From: Halocaridina rubra
Lineage: Eukaryota; Arthropoda; Malacostraca; Decapoda; Atyidae
NCBI GenBank assembly: GCA_037179515.1
Contig: JAXCGZ010014090.1
Coordinates: 1-22,500, forward strand
Direction: 5' to 3'
Length of the DNA: 22,500 nucleotides
Within the stretch, counting starts at the first letter, position 1, and every line of letters begins with the position of its first letter. The position numbers and the translations under genes are program-made. Below the pieces are notes generated by a model that did no database searches, was not told where the DNA came from, and was given only the letters and a program-made list of their open reading frames with translations. Positions 1 to 11,513 of the stretch are shown here, one piece after another.

Positions 1-419
1 GTTTCAATACATTTTTTATTCTAAAACCCCAATCTCCAATAGTCATCAGTGTATCTGTTGCAGCAGGAAATACTGGACTTTCAAGTAATTCTTGGATCCT
101 TCCAGTTAAAGAGGCATTGAGGACCTCCAGAATATTTCTGCAAATCTTCATATTTGTGTAGCCGTCGGTAATACAGTGATGAACGCTGATGGTAAGGGCA
201 GATCGATGGGGATCAGAAGAGCTTTGCTTTTGAATAGGAACAAGTCGAGCTCTCCAGAGAGGACCTTTCTTCATGTTATAAGGCTGGTGGAGCTGTTGGT
301 GAATAATTGACATCACATCACTGTCATCGACTTTGAAATCCAGTCTCAGCTCTTTTATTTGCTTAAACCACAGTCTCATTCTCCTCCATACAACGCATAC
401 TTGAAAAATAAGCGTCTTA
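1..419 (-). CDS. Partial second copy of acyltransferase exon 2 (runs off left edge)
   Basis: The reverse complement of this stretch is one open frame. It matches the first 419 nt of the complete exon at 8713-7477, with only three substitutions noticed: two are silent and one changes Leu to Phe near the 5' end. The catalytic HHxxxDG motif (read as HHCITDG) is present. The same polypyrimidine-rich splice acceptor (tttctttttcag) lies just upstream at 420-433, so the exon should begin at 419 in the same phase as the other copy. The exon continues to the left of the window, so its stop codon cannot be seen. No sequence resembling the ATG-bearing first exon was found between here and 7476. The copy is therefore a partial duplicate, an alternative second exon for the first exon at 12607-12444, or a gene whose first exon was lost. 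Function is inferred from the motif only. Confidence 0.75.
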
Positions 420-606
420 CTGAAAAAGAAACACCTCGAATGATATCTAATATGTTCATTCCATGTATATTTCAACAGCTTATTTTTAGGGTGTGTTTAT
501 TATACATACATATATATCATACATATTATATATATATTTAATGACCTAGTAAATTATAATATCTGCGATTTTTAAAACAAACATCTGCTTTATCATATTT
601 GTATTT

Positions 607-827
<221 letters not shown>

Positions 828-961
828 GATTACTTAATTGTGATTACCTAATTGTGTTTACGGGAAAGAGCCCAAAGCTCGTATCTTCCCGTCTCCTGAT
901 CGGTTCCATTTTATACTTAGTGATACTTATCATATCTGTCCTTAAAACTATGGATTGAGAT

Positions 962-964
<3 letters not shown>
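828..964 (-). mobile_element. CR1-like family 1, 3'-terminal fragment A
   Basis: This is 137 bp of the 3' end of the family. It starts on the plus strand with two 14-bp units (gattacttaattgt, gattacctaattgt), then untranslated sequence and the last few codons of the reverse-transcriptase ORF. It is flanked on both sides by (TG)n tracts. It shares the private variant of the first unit and 'catatctg' with the fragment at 9114-9250, so both descend from one insertion that was duplicated with the host segment. Confidence 0.88.

Positions 965-1004
<40 letters not shown>
965..1004. repeat. (GT)20 microsatellite between two CR1 fragments
   Basis: A pure GT tract of about 40 bp separates the truncated 5' end of fragment A from the 3' end of fragment B. 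Confidence 0.95.
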
Positions 1005-1006
<2 letters not shown>

Positions 1007-1970
1007 TTACCTAATTGTGATTACCTAATTGTGTTTACGGGAAAGAGCCCAAAGCTCGTATCTTCCCGTCTCCTCATCGGTTCTATTTTATACTTAGTGA
1101 TACTTATCATACCTGTCCTTAAAACTATGGATTGAGATAGCATTAACTACCTCCTCGCTTAGCCAATTCCAATTATCAACTACTCTTACACTAAAAAAGT
1201 ATTTTCTTACATCCTGCAAAGAAGTTTTCTTACGAAGCTTCAAACTATGACCTCTAGTTCTAGAGCCAGCCATATCAAAATATCGATCCCTATCCACTCT
1301 ATCATAACCATGAAGGAATTTAAAGACTGTCACCATATCCCCCCTCACTCTTCTAGCTTCCAGTGATGGTAAGTCTAATTCCCTCAGCCTCTCATCATAA
1401 CTGAGATTGCGTATTTCTGGCACCAGTTTCGTGGCATGTCTTTGAACTTTTTCAAGCTTAGCTATGTGCTTTTTCAAGTGCGGATTCCAAAAGGGGTCTG
1501 CATATTCGAGTTTTGGCCTCACATAGATTACATAAATATTTCTGAACATTTCCTTGTCCGTGTGCCTGAAGGCTACCCTTACATTTGATAAGAATGCATA
1601 TGCTGCCCTTACTATGCCATTTATATGTATTTCTGGAGACAAATCTGCCAGTATGTTTACTCCTAGATCTCTCTCATTTTCTGTCTCTTGAAGTTGTACT
1701 CCAGCCACCGAGTAGTCAAGCTTGGGCCTTCTTGCACTTGTACCCATTCTCATTACCTTACATTTTGAAGTATTGAATTTCATTAGCCACTTTTCTGACC
1801 ACTCATGCAGATTATTTAGATCCTCCTGAAGTTCTCTACCATTGTTCTCGTTTTGTACTGTCTTCACAATCTTTGCATCATCTGCAAACATATTCATGAA
1901 TTAATTTACAGACTCTGGTAGGTCACTTACATATACAAGGAACAAAAGTGGCCCTAAAACTGAACCCTGT
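1005..1970 (-). mobile_element. CR1-like family 1, fragment B (RT C-terminal half)
   Basis: The minus strand carries a 5'-truncated CR1-like element. An open frame of 267 codons (1897-1094) starts at the FADD catalytic box and runs through the thumb and C-terminal domain to the normal stop, ending in KDRYDKYH. Upstream of that methionine a TAA interrupts the frame (about 1900), where related copies read Glu or Asn codons without a stop. The element then ends at about 1970 inside the codons just after the conserved SGVPQGS box, and a (GT)n tract follows. The 3' end carries the two 14-bp units and abuts another (GT)n. Truncation removes the endonuclease and most of the reverse transcriptase, so the copy is inactive. 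It differs from the element at 9315 at roughly 2% of sites by eye. Confidence 0.92.
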
Positions 1971-1984
1971 GTGTGTGTGTGTGT

Positions 1985-3340
1985 GATTACCTAATTGTGA
2001 TTACCTAATTGTGTTTACGGGATAGAGCCCAAAGCTCGTATCTTCCCGTCTCTTGATAGGTTCCATTTTATACTTAGTGATACTTATCATACCTGTCCTT
2101 AAAACTATGGATTGAGATAGCATTAACTACCTCCTCGCTTAGCCAATTCCAATTATCAACTACTCTTACACTGAAAAAGTATTTCCTTACATCCTGCAAA
2201 GAAGTTTTCTTACGAAGCTTCAAACTATGACCTCTAGTTCTAGAGCCAGCCATATCAAAATATCGATCCCTATCCACTCTATCATAACCATGAAGGAATT
2301 TAAAGACTGTCACCATATCCCCCCCTCACTCTTCTAGCTTCGAGTGATGGTAAGTCTAATTCCCTCAGCCTCTCATCATAACTGAGATTGCGTATTTCTG
2401 GCACCAGTTTCGTGGCATGTCTTTGAACTTTTTCAAGCTTAGCTATGTGCTTATTCAAGTGCGGATTCCAAAAGGGGGCTGCATATTCGAGTTTTGGCCT
2501 CACATAGGTTACATAAATATTTCTGAACATTTCCTTGTCCATGTGCCTGAAGGCTACCCTTGCATTTGATAAGAATGCATATGCTGCCCTTACTATGCCA
2601 TTTATATGTATTTCTGGAGACAAATCTGCCAGTATGTTTACTCCTAGATCTCTCTCATTTTCTATCTCTTAAAGTTGTACTCCAGCCACCGAGTAGTCAA
2701 GCTTGGTCCTTCTTGCACTTGTACCCATTCTCATTACCTTACATTTTGAAGTATTGAATTTCATTAGCCAATTTTCTGACCACTCATGCAGATTATTTAG
2801 ATCCTCCCGAAGTTCACTACCATTGTTCTCGTTTTTTACTTTCTTCACAATCTTTGCATCATCTGCAAACGTATTCGTGAATGAATTTACAGACTCTGGT
2901 AGGTCATTTACATATACAAGGAACAAAAGTGGCCCTAAAACTGAACCCTGTGGAACTCCACTACTAACTCTTCTCCATTCAGACACTGAGTGTCTTACTC
3001 TAACCCTCAGTTCCCTTCCTTCTAAGTAAGTTTTTATCCATTCCAAAACATTTCCACCTATTCTAGCCATTGATTGCAGCTTCCTAATAAGTCTCCCATG
3101 TGGAACAGTGTCAAACGCTTTCTGGAAGTCTAGGAATATGCAATCTGCCCAGCCCTCTCTTTCCTGTAAGATTTGGCTTACCTCATCATAAAATTCTAAT
3201 AAATTTGTTACTGTTGATTTACCTTCTCTGAAGCCATGTTGCCTCACTGACAAAAAGTTGAAGGATTCCAAGTGAAGAGAGATATGTTTCCTTAGTAGTT
3301 TCTCCATAACTTTGGAAACTATGCTGGTCAAGGAAACGGT
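1985..3340 (-). mobile_element. CR1-like family 1, fragment C (RT domain, broken)
   Basis: A longer 5'-truncated copy, about 1356 bp, starting at the two 14-bp units. The frame 3331-2669 reads reverse-transcriptase motifs in order: QHGF, LDFQKAFD, SGVPQGSVLGPLLF and FADD. It stops at a TAA at 2671-2669, where other copies encode QE. The frame resumes at 2623-2300 and then breaks again at a run of seven C (about 2318-2324) where sister copies have six. The last part, to the stop near 2074, is in another frame. The left flank is (GT)n. The right end joins fragment D directly with no microsatellite between them. The protein is not producible; it is a reverse-transcriptase pseudogene. Confidence 0.92.
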
Positions 3341-3342
3341 TT

Positions 3343-3982
3343 GATTACCTAATTGTGATTACCTAATTGTGTTTACGGGAAAGAGCCCAAAGCTCGTATC
3401 TTCCCGTCTCCTCATCGGTTCCATTTTATACTTAGTGATACTTATCATACCTGTCCTTAAAACTATGGATTGAGATAGCATTAACTACCTCCTCGCTTAG
3501 CGAATTCCAATTATCAACTACTCTTACACTGAAAAAGTATTTCCTTACATCCTGCGAAGAAGTTTTCTTACGAAGCTTCAAACTATGACCTCTAGTTCTA
3601 GAGCCAGCCATATCAAAATATCGATCCCTATCCACTCTATCATAACCCTGAAGGAATTTAAAGACTGTCACCATATCCCCCCTCACTCTTCTAGCTTCGA
3701 GTGATGGTAAGTCTAATTCCCTCAGCCTCTCATCATAACTGAGATTGCGTATTTCTGGCACCAGTTTCGTGGCATGTCTTTGAACTTTTTCAAGCTTAGC
3801 TATGTGCTTTTTCAATTTCGGATTCCAAAAGGGGGCTGCATATTCGAGTTTTGGCCTCACATAGGTTACATAAATATTTCTGAACATTTCCTTGTCCATG
3901 TGCCTGAAGGCTACCCTTACATTTGATAAGAATGCATATGCTGCCCTTACTATGCCATTTATATGTATTTCTGGAGACAAAT
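3343..3982 (-). mobile_element. CR1-like family 1, fragment D (RT C-terminus)
   Basis: About 640 bp. The 3' end (two 14-bp units) begins at 3343, immediately next to the truncated 5' end of fragment C. The minus-strand frame 3980-3432 is open for 182 codons and encodes the C-terminal CR1 domain, with conserved VQRHATKLVPEIRNLSYDER-type sequence, down to the usual stop. The 5' truncation at about 3982 is followed directly by (TG)n. The intact short frame only reflects the short length; no catalytic domain remains. Confidence 0.9.
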
Positions 3983-4040
3983 GTGTGTGTGTGTGTGTGT
4001 ATGTGTGTGTGTGTGTGTGTGTATGTTTGTGTGTGTGTAC
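3983..4040. repeat. (TG)n microsatellite bounding the family 1 array
   Basis: An interrupted TG tract (with a few TATG and TTTG units) sits at the 5'-truncated end of fragment D and marks the right edge of the array. Confidence 0.95.
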
Positions 4041-4568
4041 ATTTCAGATAGCCTGCATGAGCAAGTCATGTACCTCTATGCCTATGGGATGAAGGTCTTC
4101 CACTCAAAAAGTACAAACGAAGTGAATTTTTTTGCTTCAAATGTATTACTGCTGCTCTTATATGTATTTTATCTTTCAGTCAAAATGAAGAGAAGCAGTG
4201 AAAGATTTTTTTTTTCATATGTCTTACTACTACTATTAGCATTGTAACATTTAAGAAGCATACAAATACATACAATGTCTGCTTTCTCTATTACTAATAA
4301 GGCGCTAACCCATTTTCTTAAAAATAAATATGCTATTTTATCATATAATGGAAAATGCTGAATTAAAAGTTTGCACAGATCTAAAGAGATGCAAATTAGT
4401 GGATATAAAGAAATTATGAATATTCATCCAAATCTCTATTTAGGTACAATTTTTAATTTAAATGTTAAGGCATGCTTAATTTAAAGAAAAAGAGAGTATG
4501 AATTATTCCAGAGAAAATAAACACCCACACCTTTAATTAAGAGTTAACTCCAATGGGCGTGTATGGAA
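4041..4568. other. AT-rich spacer, nothing recognised
   Basis: Unique-looking AT-rich sequence. A plus-strand frame to 4247 is open, but most of its length comes from the preceding TG tract and later T-rich runs. No family was recognised. No match to acyltransferase exon 1 was seen. Confidence 0.6.
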
Positions 4569-5046
<478 letters not shown>

Positions 5047-5100
5047 GGAGCGAATGTGGCTCCTTAATTTATCTCTGTGAGCGTGGGTGGCGAAATGCAT

Positions 5101-5274
<174 letters not shown>

Positions 5275-5589
5275 ATCTGGATCTTATTACATTGCATTCT
5301 TCTGGTTGTCTCCAGGCATTTTTTATTACTGGTGCTTCAAACAACTTTATGCATTCAAATGGCATAAATACGTCAACAACCTCTTTTGGGTCAACACATC
5401 ATGTAATGGAAAGCTTATTTTGCATCTAGCTTATTTTTTTTTCTATGACTAATAACATAAATTAGCTTTTAAACTTTACTTGCTCTGTGAAAGCTGTTAA
5501 GCAAGTGGTTTAACAGCCACCTCTGTGCTGATGAATTATATAATCATGGATCCATTTGACTTTGTGGTGATGCTTTTCATTTTTTGATG
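5275..5589. other. Spacer with a short minus-strand open stretch, unidentified
   Basis: The minus strand from about 5391 to 5275 is open for about 38 codons of normal composition (including KNAWRQPEECN), ending in the TAG units of the microsatellite. The composition suggests decayed coding sequence, possibly from a transposase, but I cannot assign a family with any confidence. Nothing else was seen up to 5589. Confidence 0.3.
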
Positions 5590-6570
5590 AGTGTGACACC
5601 GGGACAGGCAAGAAAAATGCATTCATTAGTTAAGGCGCTGTCACGAAGAAAACATTAAGAAGAAGGGAAAGAAAATGGTTAACAACAAGGCAGAGATGAG
5701 GTAATGATACACAAAGGAAAGCGAGAGGCTGAAAGAATAGTTAAAGTACTGAGGACCTAAAGTTATGGCAGGATTAGGCTCTGAGATGATGATAGATCCC
5801 TTTTTAAGGAAGATAGGTTACAAGAATTAGGAAAGACAGAAGGAGGAAATGAGTTCCAGAATCTAAAAGTAGATGGGAAGAAGCAGTCACTGCACCAACC
5901 AATCCGTGAGATACAAATCTCCACACAGTACCTGTAAGACGAGGCAGTTTGGCGAGTGTTACCTGGTCTAGACAGTGAGGGAGGGATGCAACTCGCCATC
6001 TCATCAGAACAGTGATGGTAGTAATAGCGATATAAAAAAGAAAGGGACGATACCTTATGGCGAAGAGAAAGAGAATCCGGTTAAGAAGTAAGAGAAGGGT
6101 CATTAATGAGTCTGACTGCCATAGATTCAACCCTATCAAAAGATAAGTGTATGAGGAAGCATCCCAGATGTGTGAGCAGTATTCTAAGGAGAGACGTATA
6201 AGACCTTTATAGATTTTAAGTAACTGAAAAGAGGAATAATAATGATGAAAACAAAACAGCTCCCCCAATTTTTATGATGTAGATTTAGAAATTTGGATTA
6301 TGTGACTCCTATAAGACAAGTTATAGAGTTTCTGGATTCCTAATATGTTGATAGAATTAAGAGGGTAAATTTCATTAGTTTCAAAGACAATAGGGCTATC
6401 GGGAGGAGAAGTTGATAAAGAGATAACCAGAAACTGTGCCTTAGAGGCATTAGAATGAACAAAATCTTTTGTGCCCCACTCAGATACCCTCTGCAATTCG
6501 GAGTTGAGAGTTGAAGAAAGAGTGACACGAAACTGTTTATGAGAAGAAGATAAAGGTTGTTGTTATGTTT
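5590..6570 (-). pseudogene. Degenerate jockey-like non-LTR reverse transcriptase C-terminus plus 3' UTR
   Basis: Reading leftward on the minus strand, the first piece is in frame 6496-6272, with QRVSEWGTKD and NSINILG. That frame can be followed upstream to about 6560. The next piece is in frame from 6268 (LLKIYKGLIRLSLEYCSHIW). After about 6135 the frame changes again (DRVESMAVRLINDPSL, then a nonsense TAA). The last piece ends at 5763 with FWNSFPPSVFP. This order (post-FADD thumb region, 'IYKGLIRxSLEYCSHIW', then a C-terminal 'FxxxxxxxWNSLPxxVF'-type block) is the usual 3' half of jockey-like retrotransposon proteins in arthropods. At least two frameshifts and one in-frame stop make it a dead remnant. 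Sequence from 5762 to about 5590 is probably its 3' UTR, because a similar segment with 'tgtgacacc.ggac.ggc' recurs at 13365. The catalytic part of the reverse transcriptase is absent. Confidence 0.72.
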
Positions 6571-7300
<730 letters not shown>

Positions 7301-7476
7301 TGTCTCGAAACAGCAAATTATAATTCAGCTTGAAATTATCAAGAAAGTATCAAGATACAATTGGCTCTTTAACACATACTAAGCTCAGAGATGCTTGAGG
7401 AAAATGAGTAATAGCAATGCCAAATTTTTCTCAAGATAAGAAATTCATTTCTGCAGACTTTTTAATCTCTCTAAGA

Positions 7477-8713
7477 TTAAGTTGGTTCTTGAGCAGTTCC
7501 ATAATGAGCAATATTCCTTATATGCTGTGTCCATAATGAGAAGAACTTCGAAGCATCTTCTTCTGTTAATTTATTGGTGAAATAGTCCATGGAGACCATA
7601 AAGCGTTCGTCAAATGTATGATATACCAAGGTAAAGAGATTACCTGAGAATTCTCCACTACCAGAACGCAATAAATCTGTGACCTCTATTGGCCCATTAT
7701 ATTTTGGAGGAAGCGTAGAACGCAGATTGCCCATATTGGTGCAAAAGAAGTGGTTGCATATTTTGTTTTTCCATCCCCGACGAGTGAGTTCATAGTTTAC
7801 AGAGAGGAGTATAGAAGCATATCGAAATGTTCTTGCAATTCTGATGGAGAAAAGATTGTCGTTGAGATTTTCATCTAAGTTCTTTTGAAACGTATTCACC
7901 AGAGACCAGAAATTCTCCATATTGTTAGAAGACTTGGTAGTGATTAACATGTCATTTTCATCGAATGATATGTGGCATCCTGTAGCTTGTTTCATTTCCA
8001 TAGAGAAGTAACGTCTCATGTCGATTGAGGTGCAAGAAATAATGCGAGTTTCATCGACCCTGTAGTTTACACGCTGTTGCACAGTTTCTAAAAGTGCTAG
8101 ATTTGCAGTTGCCAATATGCATGAATTAAGCTTAACTCCATTTTCTTTACAATGTTGGAGAAGTTTGCGAGTTTCCTCAACAGTGAAGTTTTCCCTAAGA
8201 AACTTGGTATGGGCAATTTTAGTACAAGGTTGGCTTAGGGCCCCATCAAAGTATATCTCCCTGGAGAAATCTTTGATAATTTTTTCATAAAAGTGTTTCA
8301 ATACATTTTTTATTCTAAAACCCCAATCTCCTATAGTCATCAGTGTATCTGTTGCAGCAGGAAATACTGGACTTTCAAGTAATTCTTGGATCCTTCCAGT
8401 TAAAGAGGCATTGAGGACCTCCAGAATATTTCTGCAAATCTTCATATTTGTGTAGCCGTCGGTAATACAGTGATGAACGCTGATGGTAAGGGCAGATCGA
8501 TGGGGATCAGAAGAGCTTTGCTTTTGAATAGGAACAAGTCGAGCTCTCCAGAGAGGACCTTTCTTCATGTTATAAGGCTGGTGGAGCTGTTGGTGAATGA
8601 TTGACATCACATCACTGTCATCGACTTTGAAATCCAGTCTCAGCTCTTTTATTTGCTTAAACCACAGTCTCATTCTCCTCCATACAACGCATACTTGAAG
8701 AATAAGCGTCTTA
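7477..8713 (-). CDS. Condensation/PapA5/AATase-like acyltransferase, terminal exon 2
   Basis: This exon encodes one nucleotide of a split Asp codon, then 411 residues and a TAA at 7479-7477. Joined to exon 1 it gives an inferred 466-residue protein, a normal length for a stand-alone member of the condensation-domain superfamily (PapA5-like and alcohol acetyltransferases). HHCITDG fits the HHxxxDG active-site motif at residues 135-141 of the joined protein; His136 would be the general base for moving an acyl group from CoA or a carrier to an alcohol or amine. The N-terminal part before the motif and a C-terminal half with no other enzyme signature fit that fold. The exon start is set by a strong acceptor, tttctttttcag (8725-8714), whose phase matches exon 1. 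No signal peptide or membrane segment is evident, so a cytosolic enzyme is likely. Substrate cannot be told. An ATTAAA lies at 7466-7461, very close to the stop; whether it is used is unknown. Confidence 0.82.
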
Positions 8714-8905
8714 CTGAAAAAGAAACACCTCGAATGAGACCTAATATGTTCATTCCATATATATTTCAACAGCTTATTTTTAAGGTGTGTTTATTATACA
8801 TACATACATATATATCATACATATTATATATTTATTTAATGACCTAGTAAATTATAATATCTGCGATTTTTAAAACAAACATCTGCTTTATCATATTTGT
8901 ATTTA

Positions 8906-9250
<345 letters not shown>

Positions 9251-9314
<64 letters not shown>
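9251..9314. repeat. (GT)32 microsatellite
   Basis: 64 bp of pure GT lies between the truncated 5' end of fragment A' and the 3' end of the next element. The counterpart at 965-1004 is shorter. Confidence 0.96.
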
Positions 9315-9316
<2 letters not shown>

Positions 9317-11480
9317 TTACCTAATTGTGATTACCTAATTGTGTTTACGGGAAAGAGCCCAAAGCTCTTATCTTCCCGTCTCCTCATCGGTTCCATTTTA
9401 TACTTAGTGATACTTATCATACCTGTCCTTACAATTATGGATTGAGATAGCATTAACTACCTCCTCGCTTAGCCAATTCCAATTATCAACTACTCTTACA
9501 CTGAAAAAGTATTTCCTTACATCCTGCAAAGAAGTTTTCTTACGAAGCTTCAAACTATGACCTCTAGTTCTAGAGCCAGCCATATCAAAATATCGATCCC
9601 TATCCACTCTATCATAACCATGAAGGAATTTAAAGACTGTCACCATATCCCCCCTCACTCTTCTAGCTTCGAGTGATGGTAAGTCTAATTCCCTCAGCCT
9701 CTCATCATAACTGAGATTGCGTATTTCTGGCACCAGTTTCGTGGCATGTCTTTGAACTTTTTCAAGCTTAGCTATGTGCTTTTTCAAGTGCGGATTCCAA
9801 AAGGGGGCTGCATATTCGAGTTTTGGCCTCACATAGGTTACATAAATATTTCTGAACATTTCCTTGTCCATGTGCCTGAAGGCTACCCTTACATTTGATA
9901 AGAATGCATATGCTGCCCTTACTATGCCATTTATATGTATTTCTGGAGACAAATCTGCCAGTATGTTTACTCCTAGATCTCTCTCATTTTCTGTCTCTTG
10001 AAGTTGTACTCCAGCCACCGAGTAGTCAAGCTTGGGCCTTCTTGCTCTTGTACCCATTCTCATTACCTTACTTTTTGAAGTATTGAATTTCATTAGCCAA
10101 TTTTCTGACCACTCATGCAGATTATTTAGATCCTCCCGAAGTTCTCTACCATTGTTCTCGTTTTTTACTTTCTTCACAATCTTTGCATCATCTGCAAACA
10201 TATTCATGAATGAATTTACAGACTTTGGTAGGTCATTTACATATACAAGGAACAAAAGCGGCCCTAAAACTGAACCCTGTGGAACTCCACTACTAACTCT
10301 TCTCCATTCAGACACTGAGTGTCTTACTCTAACTATCTGTTCCCTTCCTTCTAAGTAAGTTTTTATCCATTCCAAAACATTTCCACCTATTCTAGCCATT
10401 GATTGCAGCTTCCTAATAAGTCTCCCTTGTGGAACAGTGTCAAACGCTTTCTGGAAGTCTAGGAATATGCAATCTGCCCAGCCCTCTCTTTCCTGTAAGA
10501 TTTGGCTTACCTCATCATAAAATTCTAATAAGTTTGTTACTGTTGATCTACCTTCTCTGAAGCCATGTTGCCTCACTGACAAAAAGTTGAAGGATTCCAA
10601 GTGAAGAGAGATATGTTTCCTTAGTAGTTTCTCCATAACTTTGCAAACTATGCTGGTCAAGGAAACTGGTCTATAGTTCAGAGCCGTATCCCTCCTTCCC
10701 TTTTTGAAGATAGGTATCACATTTGCTTGTTTCCAGCATCTTGGAATCTCCCCCGACTCCAGTGACTTTTTAAATATGATACTTAGTGCCACTGATATTG
10801 AGTTTGCGCATTTTTTAAGCACATGAGGGGATATGTCATCAGGACATCTAAATCCATCAGCACTTTGTATACCTCTGTGGCTGTAAGGTTGATGTTCTCT
10901 AATACCGGCCCTTGAGCTTCTATCACTGCAATCTGAGGGGGTGGGGTATTTTCTACTGTAAATACTGACTGAAACTCCTTGTTCAATTCTTTGCAGATCT
11001 CTTCATCCGTCTCAGTGATGCTTCCATCAGCTCTCTTTAGCCTTAAAACCTGTTCTTTTACCTTCAGTTTTCCTCTGATAAAGCTGTGGAAAAGCTTGGG
11101 ATTTTCTTTAGCCTTCCTGGTGATGTCCCTCTCATAGTCTCTCTCTGCCTCTCTCCTTTTACTTAGGTAGTCATTTCTTGCTCTTTTGTAGGTTTGCAAG
11201 GCATTTATGTTTTTTCTCCTCCTATACCTTTTCCAGCATTTGTGTCTCCACTCCTTAGCTCTTTTACACCCATTATCGAACCATTTCTCTCTGGCATGAA
11301 TTACACCTACTTTGGTGACAGGTATGCAGCAATCTACTATCTTCCCATATTTCTCACAAAAAGATGTCATACATTTCTTGTACAGATTTGTTGTAAAATA
11401 AGGTTCTCCAGTCAAGAACTGCAAAAAGCTCATTCATTTTGATGTAATCTCCTTTTGGATAGTTCCTCCTCATGTCCTCA
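9315..11480 (-). mobile_element. CR1-like family 1, longest copy (broken RT ORF2)
   Basis: This 5'-truncated element of about 2.17 kb lies in the acyltransferase intron, in the gene's own orientation. Its coding part runs from just after the (missing) endonuclease to the stop at 9404. Frame 10822-9404 (472 codons) carries YRPVSLTS, QHGF, LDFQKAFD, SGVPQGSVLGPLLF, FADD and the C-terminal CR1 domain, all readable. Upstream, frame 11433-10783 carries the basic, coiled-coil-like linker before the reverse transcriptase. Two breaks separate the pieces. One is a small deletion at about 10841-10846, which removes most of the conserved K-S-P-G-P-D box and shifts the frame. The other is a length change in an A run at 11358-11362; beyond it a third frame is open to about 11478. 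Both ends abut (TG)n tracts. No active enzyme can be made. By motif layout it belongs to the CR1 group. Confidence 0.93.
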
Positions 11481-11513
11481 GTGTGTTTGTGTATGTGTGT
11501 GTGTGTGTGTGTG
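11481..11513. repeat. (TG)n microsatellite at the 5' truncation of the family 1 element
   Basis: 33 bp of interrupted TG directly follows the point where the coding sequence of the longest family 1 copy breaks off. Confidence 0.92.

Noticed and set aside
3963..4247. 94-codon plus-strand ORF past the (TG)n tract
   Set aside because: It begins in antisense retrotransposon and TG repeat and ends in T-rich low-complexity sequence; no family match by eye.
7461..7466. ATTAAA polyadenylation signal for the acyltransferase
   Set aside because: It lies only about 10 nt past the stop codon, and AT-rich sequence yields such hexamers often; not called as a feature.
8714..8769. First 19 codons of the large acyltransferase ORF as the real N-terminus
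   Set aside because: They cover the polypyrimidine tract and the AG acceptor. The true N-terminus fits the exon at 12607-12444.
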